Below are positions 1 through 6,546 of a DNA stretch of 6,546 nt, piece by piece. This DNA comes from Reyranella sp. (GTDB lineage Bacteria; Pseudomonadota; Alphaproteobacteria; Reyranellales; Reyranellaceae), in assembly GCA_021732965.1 (NCBI GenBank), contig JAKFVZ010000773.1, positions 1 to 6,546 of the forward strand. The letters are read 5' to 3'. Position 1 is the first letter of the stretch, and every line of letters begins with the position of its first letter. Both the position numbers and the translations under genes were made by a program. The notes below the pieces were generated by a model that saw only the letters and a program-made list of their open reading frames with translations, made no database searches and had not been told where the DNA came from.

Positions 1-8
1 AGGGCGAC

Positions 9-3000
9 CTAGTTGAACGAGCTTTTCAGGAATAGCAGAATTGTGCCCTGATCGTACTGGTATGCATTGTCGAAATTGGCCTTGGCGCCGATCGACGTCC
101 GGTCGGTGGCTGCGTATTCGAAGCCCAGCCGCAGGCCGAAGGCGATGCCTGTGTTGCTCTGCGACGGGAAAATCGGCGCGATCGCAATGGCTCCGCTCGA
201 GGCCAGTATGTTTGCAGCGTTCTGCAAATAGTAATTGTTCGGGAAGAAAAGCGCGGAACTCTGCTGGATGCTCTGCACGCCCAGTGTGGCGCCCGCACTG
301 TAGGTGAACTTGCCCGACGTCTCCGTCCAGTCGACGGGGAACGTCAGGCTGTAGAAGCTCTGCGGGCTGAAGTAGCCACCCTGACCGAACGTGAAATAGC
401 TGAGGTTCTGGTTGTAGCTGAGATAGGTGGCCGAGATTCCGACCTTGAGTTCCTGGTTCTCGTCCTTGACGGGGCGAAAGTAGGCACCCGAGGTGAACTC
501 GTAGGACTGGTTGGTCGGGACGTTGTTGCCCGTGTAGTAGCCGTAGGCGAACTTCGTATAGATGCCGAGCGTCTGGTCGTCGTAGCTCACGATCGCTTCG
601 CCGCCGTTGCGGATCACGCCGCCCCAGGTCGTGCCGGTGATGGGATCGGTCACACCCGCATAGGAAAGGACCGAATCCGTGACCGCCCGGCGCGACGCCT
701 CGAGTTTCATGTTCATCTTGTCGCCCAGCGGCTGGTTCCAGGCGAGGCCGCCGACGATATTGGTGATCGGGAAGCCGAGCGGCGTGCTGCCGACATCCGC
801 GGTGAGGCGGCCCCAATCGAGGCCCATACCGAAGGCGATGCCGGTGGCCCGCGCGTTGTTGGGTTGAATGACACCGGCCAGGCCGACGATCGAGTTCGCC
901 CCGTAGCGAGCGAGAGTCGACGGGTCGGCCGCGATCGTTCCGGCGTCGAGCGTGACCGGCATGACCGTCGGCACGAGGGCCGCATTGCCGACGGGAATGC
1001 GGGCCTTGACCGGCACATTGAGTTCGTTGACGCGGCCGAGGCCCGATTCGCCGGACCGGCCGCGGAAGCCCAGTCCGCCGTCGACGATGATCGCCGTCTG
1101 CTTCTTGAGGGAATTGAGTTCACGGTCGATCTCGCGGCTGAGCGGATCGGTGTCGCCCATCGAGCCGGACGGCGCGCCCGGAGTCCCCGGCAACGGAGGT
1201 GGCGTCATGGCGGTCACCGAGGCGCTCGCGCTGCTCTCCCCGCCCGGCCGGCGCAGGGGCACCAGCGGATTGCTCTGCGCGACCTGGATGGGCGCGGCGC
1301 GGACTGGCCCCGCCTGTGCCGTCAGCACGGCCGGCGTCGCCAGCGACGGACGGTCGAGCGACATGACATCGGACCGGCCGGGCGCGCCATCGGTGGCCGT
1401 GGGCGAAGACTTCTTCTCGGCAACGCGCCGTTCGAACTCGGCCATCAGCGCGGCGTCGTCGCTCTTTCCGACGGGTCGAAGCGCCGCCACTTCCGGCGTG
1501 CGCCCGGGCGTGGTCGCGCCTGAACTGGGGACGGTGCCGCTGCCGCGGGACGGCTCTGCCGCCGCGCGCTGGACGGGCGCGCCGCCGGTCGACGCGGGCC
1601 CAGGAACCGGAACGAACTCGCTCTGTCCCAGGCCGCGATTGAGTTGCTGGGCGGTTTCGAGGGCGCGCTTGGCGCCCGTCGTGTCGCCGCGCGCGCGCAG
1701 CAGGCGGGCCTGGACCATGTAGAGGCGCGGATTCTGCGGCTGCAGGCGCAGCGCCTCGGCCAGCCAGACGTCCGCCCGCTCGTAGCGCTTGAGATCGATG
1801 GCGACGTTCACGGCCTGCTGCAACGTATCGGGATCGGCCGGCGACGACACCATGATGCCGTCTAGCACCTGGATCGCCTGCTCGCTGAATCCCGAATCCT
1901 TGTAGACCCGCGCCAGCGCCAACCGCGCGCCGACGCTGGGCGACGGGCCGGACACGTAGGGCAGCAAGACGTCGTAGGCCGCCGTCAGGTTCTTCTGCTG
2001 GCGCAGCCGGTCGGACTGCTGGATCGCCAGCGATTCCTGCAGGCCCGCCACGTCCCGGCCGCCGGTGTTCCTGGAGATGCGCGCCAGCAGCGCGTTGGCC
2101 TCGCCGTCCTGACCAGCTTCCGACGCGGCGTAGAACATCGTGCGCAGCGTGTCGGCGCTGAGGTCGTTGCGGACCTGCAACCGGCGCACGACGGCCATGG
2201 CCTGCGCGCGTTCGCCGATCTTCGCCAGCGCCAGCGCCGCATTGGCCTGCTGCGCGGGTGTGGCATTCGCGGCATTGGCCCGCGCCGCCAGCGTGGCGCG
2301 CGCGCCCGCGTCGCCCGCTTTCGCCGCGGCGATGAGCTGGTCGATGTCGCCGGCATTGCGCAGGTCATTGCGCAGCGTGTTCATCCGCGCCGAGCGCTGG
2401 TTGACCGGGATCCGGTCGAGCAAGGCGACGGCTTCGCCGGTGCGCTGCTGTTCGGAGTAGTAGACGGCGGCCGCGTAGAGGCTCTCCGGGCGACCGCTGG
2501 CGACCAGCTCGTCGATCAGCGCCTGCCCTTCGGCGGCCCGCCCGCGCTTCACCAGGAACTTCGCGAAATCGTAGCGGATCCATGGGCTGGACGAATCCAG
2601 GCGCATGGCTTCGCGGAAAAGCTGTTCCGCGCGCTCGGGCTGCGAACGCTCGAGGCCGACGGCCTGGGTGCGCAGGCGCTGCGCCGCCTCCTGGCTGCCG
2701 TCGGACTGGATGCGATTGCGCACCGAGGGATCGAGGTTGGCGAGCAGCGGCTCGGTTCGGGTGTCGCGGCCCTGCGCGGTCAGGACCTGATAGAGGCCGG
2801 CCTGCGCTTCCTTGTTGCCCGGATCGCGGTTCAGCGCGTCGCGATAGTAGCCTTCGGCCTCGCGCGCCTTGCCCTGGCGGCGGAGCAGATCACCCATCAG
2901 GGCCTGCGCCATGCCGCGTTCCTTGGCGGTGCCGGTGTGATCGGCCAGCGGCCGGACGATCCTCTCCGCCTGGGCGAAGTCACCCCGGTCGCGCAGCGCG

Positions 3001-4118
3001 ACCGCGTCGCGATAGGACAGCCAGAAGTTCGCCGACTCGAGCGCCGGCGCCCAGTCGGCGGCGCGGCTGGGCGCCAGCTTGATGGCCTTGTCGAGCTGGT
3101 CCTTCGCATCGGCAAACCGTTCCTGACGCAGGCGCACGATGCCGATGCCGGCCACCGCGTCCGCATTGCCGGGATCGGATTGCAGCACGGCCTCGAAGCG
3201 CGCGACCGCCTGGTCGTTCAGGCCCTGGTCGGAGAGCCGATAGGCTTCGTTGAGCGCCGCACCGAGCGGATCCTGTCGCACCGGCCGCTGCGAATCGATG
3301 AGCCGGTCGCGCACCATCGTGTCGCCGGGGAAGCGCTTGAGATAGGATTCGAAGAAGGGCTTGTCCTGCGGCCCGACCGTCAGCCAGAGCATGGCCTGGC
3401 GCATCGCCTCGAACGAGGCCTGCCCGACCGCGGGGTCGCTGGCCAGTTCAGCCAGCAATACGATTCCTTCGCGCCGGGTCTGCTCGTTGTAGGTCAGGAC
3501 GCGGGCATAGGCGAACTTGGTGCGGGACGTCGCATAGCTGCGCTCGGCCAGCGCCTTGAGGCGGATGCGCGCATCTTCCCAGCCGGTGCCCGTCCCGGCC
3601 AGCGTCTCGTAATACTCGACCGCCAGGTCGAAGGGCGGCGGGCCGCCGCGAAAGGCGCGTTGATAGGCGGCGATCGCGCGATCGTAGGCACCTGCCGCGG
3701 CCAGACGGCGGGCCTCGGCCAGGGCCACCTCGTCAGTCTGACCGATCGCCATCGCGCGTTCCAGTTCGGCCGCCCGGGCATCGCCGGGATCGATCTGGCG
3801 CAGCCGCTGGATCGTGGCCCGCACCTGCTCGAAGCGCTGGCTCTGCAGTTCAATGGAGCCGAGCTGGAACAGCGCCTCGGTATTGTCGGGCTGGCTCTCG
3901 AGGATCTTGCGCAGCGACTGCGCGGCGAGGTCGGGGCGATTGCGCTCGCGCCACATCGTCGCCTGCTCGAACAGCAGGCCATAGACCGAGGAAGAGGTCG
4001 AGGTATCGGCCGAGGCGGGCGGCGCGGCCGACACTTCGGACGCGGCCAGAACGACGACCGCGCTGGCGAGAACGCTCTTCAGGGCGCTTCTTCGCTCGGA
4101 TCGGTCAGTCCTCGTCAT
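9..4118 (-). CDS. bcsC: Cellulose synthase outer-membrane export protein BcsC
   Basis: BcsC forms the outer-membrane channel for cellulose. Its periplasmic TPR superhelix connects to the inner-membrane BcsAB complex and its C-terminal beta-barrel releases the glucan. The protein has 1369 residues, compared with about 1157 in E. coli. In order: signal peptide (1 to about 31), TPR repeats (about 40-825), Pro/Ser/Ala/Gly-rich linker (about 826-990), short charged helix (about 991-1008) and barrel (about 1011-1369). The barrel carries the diagnostic BCSC_C motifs VTDSVLSYAG (1146-1155), TWGGVIRNGGEA (1164-1175) and YFTFGQGGYFSPQSFYSL (1241-1258). No cysteine is visible anywhere in the translation, as suits an envelope protein. 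The ATG at 4118 is chosen because it gives a proper signal peptide and follows the bcsB TGA by 12 bases. The stop is TAG at 9-11. The terminal residue is Asn, with Phe penultimate, rather than the usual terminal aromatic of outer-membrane barrels. Cotranscription with bcsB is inferred from spacing. Confidence 0.97.
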   Translation of the reverse strand: MTRTDRSERRSALKSVLASAVVVLAASEVSAAPPASADTSTSSSVYGLLFEQATMWRERNRPDLAAQSLRKILESQPDNTEALFQLGSIELQSQRFEQVRATIQRLRQIDPGDARAAELERAMAIGQTDEVALAEARRLAAAGAYDRAIAAYQRAFRGGPPPFDLAVEYYETLAGTGTGWEDARIRLKALAERSYATSRTKFAYARVLTYNEQTRREGIVLLAELASDPAVGQASFEAMRQAMLWLTVGPQDKPFFESYLKRFPGDTMVRDRLIDSQRPVRQDPLGAALNEAYRLSDQGLNDQAVARFEAVLQSDPGNADAVAGIGIVRLRQERFADAKDQLDKAIKLAPSRAADWAPALESANFWLSYRDAVALRDRGDFAQAERIVRPLADHTGTAKERGMAQALMGDLLRRQGKAREAEGYYRDALNRDPGNKEAQAGLYQVLTAQGRDTRTEPLLANLDPSVRNRIQSDGSQEAAQRLRTQAVGLERSQPERAEQLFREAMRLDSSSPWIRYDFAKFLVKRGRAAEGQALIDELVASGRPESLYAAAVYYSEQQRTGEAVALLDRIPVNQRSARMNTLRNDLRNAGDIDQLIAAAKAGDAGARATLAARANAANATPAQQANAALALAKIGERAQAMAVVRRLQVRNDLSADTLRTMFYAASEAGQDGEANALLARISRNTGGRDVAGLQESLAIQQSDRLRQQKNLTAAYDVLLPYVSGPSPSVGARLALARVYKDSGFSEQAIQVLDGIMVSSPADPDTLQQAVNVAIDLKRYERADVWLAEALRLQPQNPRLYMVQARLLRARGDTTGAKRALETAQQLNRGLGQSEFVPVPGPASTGGAPVQRAAAEPSRGSGTVPSSGATTPGRTPEVAALRPVGKSDDAALMAEFERRVAEKKSSPTATDGAPGRSDVMSLDRPSLATPAVLTAQAGPVRAAPIQVAQSNPLVPLRRPGGESSASASVTAMTPPPLPGTPGAPSGSMGDTDPLSREIDRELNSLKKQTAIIVDGGLGFRGRSGESGLGRVNELNVPVKARIPVGNAALVPTVMPVTLDAGTIAADPSTLARYGANSIVGLAGVIQPNNARATGIAFGMGLDWGRLTADVGSTPLGFPITNIVGGLAWNQPLGDKMNMKLEASRRAVTDSVLSYAGVTDPITGTTWGGVIRNGGEAIVSYDDQTLGIYTKFAYGYYTGNNVPTNQSYEFTSGAYFRPVKDENQELKVGISATYLSYNQNLSYFTFGQGGYFSPQSFYSLTFPVDWTETSGKFTYSAGATLGVQSIQQSSALFFPNNYYLQNAANILASSGAIAIAPIFPSQSNTGIAFGLRLGFEYAATDRTSIGAKANFDNAYQYDQGTILLFLKSSFN
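12..1088 (-). other. BcsC C-terminal outer-membrane beta-barrel (BCSC_C)
   Basis: Residues about 1011-1369 alternate hydrophobic and polar residues in the manner of amphipathic strands, with many aromatic residues (for example FAYGYYTG and TYLSYNQNLSYFTF). They carry the BCSC_C signature blocks listed under bcsC. The E. coli BcsC barrel is a 16-stranded pore large enough for a glucan chain, and the same fold is expected here. The DNA is somewhat less GC-rich in this part than in the TPR part, consistent with Tyr, Asn, Phe and Ile content. Confidence 0.9.
1149..1643 (-). other. BcsC low-complexity linker between TPR and barrel
   Basis: Residues about 826-990 are rich in Pro, Ser, Ala, Gly and Thr and look disordered. 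Two islands interrupt this: a charged helix-like stretch, DDAALMAEFERRVAEKK (887-903), and a hydrophobic patch (about 929-947, including APIQVAQSNPLVPL just after). E. coli BcsC joins its TPR region to the barrel without such a long insert, and the extra length of this protein (about 210 residues) is close to the length of this segment. The function is unknown and may be reach or flexibility. Confidence 0.75.
1644..4001 (-). repeat. BcsC periplasmic TPR repeat domain
   Basis: Residues about 40-825 contain many degenerate 34-residue tetratricopeptide helix pairs. The clearest lie near 45-78, 79-112, 285-318, 319-352, 403-436, 726-760, 762-796 and 797-830. They show the usual small residues at positions 8 and 20 and the closing P-x-(N/D/S) turn (QPDN, DPGD, DPGN, APSR, DPGN, NPR). 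The middle (about 590-720) is Ala-rich and the repeats there are hard to phase. In BcsC this superhelix spans the periplasm and may bind peptidoglycan and BcsAB-side partners. Repeat boundaries are by eye. Confidence 0.88.
4026..4118 (-). other. BcsC Sec signal peptide
   Basis: Residues 1-31 show a basic n-region (MTRTDRSERRSALK), a hydrophobic core (VLASAVVVLAA) and a small-residue cleavage region, SEVSA followed by APPASA. Cleavage is most likely after VSA (residue 31), with ASA (residues 35-37) as an alternative. No lipobox cysteine is present, so this is a type I signal for Sec export. The signal supports ATG 4118 as the true start. Confidence 0.85.
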
Positions 4119-4130
4119 AAGCCCCCGGAC
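4119..4130 (-). promoter_or_regulatory. bcsB-bcsC intergenic gap with weak ribosome-binding site
   Basis: The 12 bases between the bcsB TGA and the bcsC ATG read GTCCGGGGGCTT on the minus strand. The only Shine-Dalgarno-like element is a run of five G (4122-4126), ending three bases before the ATG. This is closer to the start and less complementary to 16S rRNA than a canonical GGAGG. Translation of bcsC therefore probably relies on ribosomes terminating at bcsB. No terminator or promoter fits in the gap. The site is seen in the sequence; the coupling is inferred. Confidence 0.4.
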
Positions 4131-6546
4131 TCAAACAGTTTCCGCTGGTGGATTGGGTAGTCCCCGAACGAGAATTCGGTTCGCCCGGTGCGCGGAGAAG
4201 CGCTCGATGGTCACTGCAAAAATCAATATAACACAAATCACGCAAATGAATGCAGCAAGCTCGAAAGATCCTGCAAGCCATTGAATTCGCCACCAGATTG
4301 GCAATCCACCAACGAACTTCCTGATCCCGGACGTGTAGAATTCGCCCTTACCGCCTGACAGATAATAGAAATCGCCCTGCACGTTGGCGACCTGCTCAGG
4401 ATCGCCGAGCTGGTTGCTCAATTCGACGAGGTTGGCCGGCTGGGTGCTGCCGACCATGACGACCAGCCGGCCGGCGTCCAGCGGCGACCAGAAGCTCGTG
4501 AGGTAGGCATAGGGCTTGCCGAGATTGGCCTTGGCCAGTTCGGGTGCCGCCCCGCGATAGTAGGGTGCGCGGGGATCGACCGGCTGGAGCTGGCGCTGCA
4601 GGAACGTGAGGCCCGGTCCGGCCGTGACGCTGGTGCTGGTGATCTGCACCGAATTGCTGGCGCCCCATTCCGTCAGCAGCGGCTGGGACGACTGCAGCCC
4701 GATGACGATCAGGTCGCGGTCGGCCACCTCGTCGACGCGGGCGGCATCGGCCACCTTGAAGCGGGTCGGCGCCACGCCCGTGGAATCGGCCATCATGCCC
4801 AGCAGATTGAGCATCGCCTGGACTTCCTCCGGCGCGGAGGTCTCCGGCATCACGAACGCGGTGCTGGAGAGATCGGCGTAGCGGGTGAAGGGAAAGCCCG
4901 CGTTGGCGAACAGCGCCAGGTTCGGGAAGGCGGCGAAGTGGGCGACGCGGCTGAGGTCGATGGTCGAATTCGGGTCTATTCCGGTGCGATCGCTCCAGTC
5001 GAGCATCTCGCAGTCGGCATCCGCCCGGGCCCGCAACTCGAACATGAAGTCGAGGTGGTTCTGGCTCGCAAGCTGGAAGCCCGGCAGCAGGACCTGGCTC
5101 ACGCGGTCGTCGGCCTTGCCGGGGAACAGCCATTCCTTCAGCCGCGATAGCACCTTGAGCTTCGGCTCCAGGGGAATCTCGCCGACGACCTTCCGGTTCA
5201 GGTCGACGAAGACCCGCGAATTGCCGGCATCGATCCAGCTGTCGTCGGCGCGACGGATGTGCAGGTACATCGTGCCGCCCGACAGCGCGCCGAAGAAGAG
5301 GTCGGGCGCGGTGCGGAAGGAGATCTGCGGCGAGTCGATCAGCCGGCGGCCGTTCAGGGCGCCGCCGTCGGCGAGTTCACCCAGCCGCACCGGGCGATTG
5401 CTGGGGATCCATTTCGGCGCGTCATAGGCCTGCCGCAGCGGCGGCAAGGGTTCGCTGGCGGCCGACCAGCCGCCGGTCAGTCTCGCCGGCGCCGTGGCCA
5501 ACGTCCCGGCGGCGGCCTGGAGTTCCTCGGCGTTCTCGCCAACGATCAGCAGCAGCTTGCTGTCGACCTGGGAAGGATTGGCGACCACCGCGACCCGAGG
5601 CCCCTGGCCGGGAATGGTGGCAATGCCTGAAGGATATTGCCCGCCCGCGACCAGCACGACGGCATTGCCCGCCGGCAGTCCGGTGTACTGGACGGGAAAC
5701 GAAGCGCCCTTGGCCCCGGCGATCAGGCCGAAGTAGCCGGCCACCATACCCGCCGCCTGGATCACGCCCGGCTCGGGGTTGGCCGGAAGGACGAACGGCA
5801 TGCTGAGCGGCAGCGGATCCTTCGGGTCGGCGAAAGGGCGCGGCAGGAAGGAGAGGTCGTCGGCCAGCGGCAGCCGCGTCGTGCTGAGGAAGATGAACGT
5901 CGCGGGCTCGATGTTCACCCAGATGGACTTGTCGCGATCGACCTTGCAGGCGGTCGCCCCCTGCCCCTTCAGCGTGAACCGGAACTGCAGGCGGTTGTCT
6001 GTCGTCAGCAGCGCCGGCGTGAAGGTGAATTCGGCGCGCGCCTTGGGTCCCCTCGACTTGCCGAGCGGCACCGTCCCGATCGGTTCGTTGTTGAGGAAGA
6101 CCGCGAGGTCGCCCTCATCCCGGGCGACCGTGTTGGAATAGCTGAAGACCAGGCTTATGCGCGCCGCGACGAAGGCATCGTCCTGACGGGTCGTGAAGGT
6201 GACGCCGGCCTCGGCGGCGGCACCTTCGAGATGAAGGGCCGTGCCCCTGATGTCGCGCATGCGGATGAGCTGGCTGCGGCCCTCGCCTGAGCCGGTGAAC
6301 ATCGGATAGCCCGCCGTCGGCAGCGGCGTGGGAATGGGCAGGATATCGGGCCGTCCCGATCCGACCGGCGGGACGGGCGTCGCGGTGACGGCCGGGGCCG
6401 CCGGAGCGCCGGCGGGAGGAACACCAACGGCGGGCGGCATCACGGTCGGGGCCGGCGCTTGCGGCGCGGGCGCGGCGGCGACCGGGTGTGTCTGCGGCCG
6501 TTGGGCGCCGGCCGGCACGGGACTGGTCGCAGGCGGAATGGTTGGA
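4131..6546 (-). CDS. bcsB: Cellulose synthase periplasmic subunit BcsB (5' end outside window)
   Basis: BcsB is the periplasmic, inner-membrane-anchored partner of the cellulose synthase BcsA. It is required for catalysis and guides the nascent glucan across the periplasmic face. Residue numbers here count from a GTG at 6518, giving 795 residues. Domains in order: Pro/Ala-rich linker (1-78), carbohydrate-binding domain 1 (about 82-215), flavodoxin-like domain 1 (about 235-350), carbohydrate-binding domain 2 (about 378-510), flavodoxin-like domain 2 (about 525-695), interfacial amphipathic helix (about 728-747, with IWWRIQW) and a transmembrane helix (about 748-770) followed by a basic tail. 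The family hallmark HFAAFPNLALFANAGFPF begins at residue 527, with YADLSSTAFVMP just after it. The frame stays open upstream of the GTG to the window edge, and no signal peptide is present, so the true start lies outside. The stop is TGA, 12 bases before bcsC. Family assignment is very secure; domain edges are estimates from the known BcsB fold. Confidence 0.96.
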   Translation of the reverse strand, partial: PTIPPATSPVPAGAQRPQTHPVAAAPAPQAPAPTVMPPAVGVPPAGAPAAPAVTATPVPPVGSGRPDILPIPTPLPTAGYPMFTGSGEGRSQLIRMRDIRGTALHLEGAAAEAGVTFTTRQDDAFVAARISLVFSYSNTVARDEGDLAVFLNNEPIGTVPLGKSRGPKARAEFTFTPALLTTDNRLQFRFTLKGQGATACKVDRDKSIWVNIEPATFIFLSTTRLPLADDLSFLPRPFADPKDPLPLSMPFVLPANPEPGVIQAAGMVAGYFGLIAGAKGASFPVQYTGLPAGNAVVLVAGGQYPSGIATIPGQGPRVAVVANPSQVDSKLLLIVGENAEELQAAAGTLATAPARLTGGWSAASEPLPPLRQAYDAPKWIPSNRPVRLGELADGGALNGRRLIDSPQISFRTAPDLFFGALSGGTMYLHIRRADDSWIDAGNSRVFVDLNRKVVGEIPLEPKLKVLSRLKEWLFPGKADDRVSQVLLPGFQLASQNHLDFMFELRARADADCEMLDWSDRTGIDPNSTIDLSRVAHFAAFPNLALFANAGFPFTRYADLSSTAFVMPETSAPEEVQAMLNLLGMMADSTGVAPTRFKVADAARVDEVADRDLIVIGLQSSQPLLTEWGASNSVQITSTSVTAGPGLTFLQRQLQPVDPRAPYYRGAAPELAKANLGKPYAYLTSFWSPLDAGRLVVMVGSTQPANLVELSNQLGDPEQVANVQGDFYYLSGGKGEFYTSGIRKFVGGLPIWWRIQWLAGSFELAAFICVICVILIFAVTIERFSAHRANRILVRGLPNPPAETV
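4209..4277 (-). other. BcsB C-terminal transmembrane anchor
   Basis: Residues about 748-770 form one long hydrophobic helix (core FICVICVILIFAVTI). It is preceded by an aromatic interfacial segment (IWWRIQW, 741-747) and followed by a basic tail (R773, R778, R781, R785) that should lie in the cytoplasm. In the solved BcsA-BcsB structure, the single C-terminal BcsB helix packs against BcsA and is needed for activity. The helix contains a CxxC pair (C759, C762). The coding DNA here is markedly AT-rich compared with the surrounding gene. Confidence 0.85.
6285..6546 (-). other. BcsB N-terminal Pro/Ala-rich linker region
   Basis: At least 87 codons are almost entirely Pro, Ala, Val, Thr and Gly, with repeated PAPQAPAP and PPAGAPAAPA style segments. 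They include the codons upstream of the GTG at 6518 that run off the window edge (reading PTIPPATSP). The stretch is predicted to be disordered and would tether the first carbohydrate-binding domain to the signal peptide or N-terminal membrane segment, which must lie outside the window. Folded BcsB sequence begins at about residue 79 (SQLIRMRDIRG). Confidence 0.75.

Noticed and set aside
864..1722. Overlapping plus-strand open frames of 219 and 256 codons opposite the BcsC linker and barrel
   Set aside because: They overlap each other and bcsC, are Arg/Gly/Pro-rich and show no family motif. They are shadows produced by scarce stop codons in GC-rich sequence.
2937..4160. A 407-codon open frame on the plus strand antisense to bcsC
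   Set aside because: It lies wholly opposite the well-supported bcsC frame, and its composition (many Arg, Gly, Leu, Ala, with low complexity) is typical of antisense frames in GC-rich DNA. No recognisable domain or start signal is visible.
4166..4184. Small inverted repeat, CGAAC and GTTCG around a nine-base loop, near the end of bcsB
   Set aside because: The stem is only five base pairs, lies inside coding sequence and has no T-run, so it is not a credible terminator or operator.
4105..4293. A 62-codon minus-strand frame spanning the bcsB-bcsC junction
   Set aside because: It overlaps the end of bcsB and the start of bcsC in another frame, with no convincing start signal or domain. Both flanking genes are well supported.
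4334..4349. GAATTCGCCCTT, which matches the flank of a common TA-cloning vector
   Set aside because: It is read in frame as part of BcsB (KGEF, residues 724-727), and bcsB coding continues unbroken on both sides, including the membrane anchor. It is a chance match rather than vector contamination.
5637..6290. A 217-codon plus-strand open frame opposite bcsB
   Set aside because: It is antisense to conserved BcsB domains, rich in Arg, Gly, Glu and Asp, and without recognisable motifs.
6516..6518. GTG at 6518 as the true bcsB start
   Set aside because: The frame is open upstream to the window edge with the same Pro/Ala-rich composition, and the sequence after the GTG has no signal peptide, which BcsB needs. 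The start is outside the window.

Overview
The window is one stretch of a bacterial cellulose synthesis (bcs) operon, with both genes on the minus strand. It holds most of bcsB, whose 5' end lies beyond the right edge of the window, followed after 12 bases by a complete bcsC. The two genes occupy almost every base, and I see no RNA gene, mobile element, CRISPR array or terminator. The DNA is GC-rich and codes with strong G/C third positions. The gene order, the long BcsC and the base composition suggest a Gram-negative bacterium, most likely a proteobacterium and plausibly an alphaproteobacterium, but the sequence does not fix a genus.

Layout, in the direction of transcription (right to left): bcsB (edge 6546 to 4131) encodes the periplasmic, membrane-anchored subunit of cellulose synthase. 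It has a long Pro/Ala-rich N-terminal linker, two carbohydrate-binding/flavodoxin-like module pairs and one C-terminal transmembrane helix. bcsC (4118 to 9) encodes the outer-membrane exporter. It has a Sec signal peptide, a periplasmic superhelix of TPR repeats, a long low-complexity linker and a C-terminal beta-barrel with the BCSC_C signature motifs. Eight bases follow the bcsC stop before the window ends.

How they work together: in characterised systems BcsA (not in the window, expected just upstream of bcsB) polymerises UDP-glucose and threads the glucan through the inner membrane. BcsB receives the chain on the periplasmic face. The BcsC TPR domain spans the periplasm and its barrel exports the chain. 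The immediate bcsB-bcsC adjacency, with no bcsZ endoglucanase gene between them, resembles the Komagataeibacter type order more than the E. coli order (bcsA-B-Z-C).

I do not see a previously undescribed system here. The points worth a second look are architectural: the unusually long flexible linkers in both proteins, the internal CBD duplication in BcsB with its two equally placed cysteines, a sharply AT-rich island at the BcsB membrane anchor, and the weak ribosome-binding site of bcsC.
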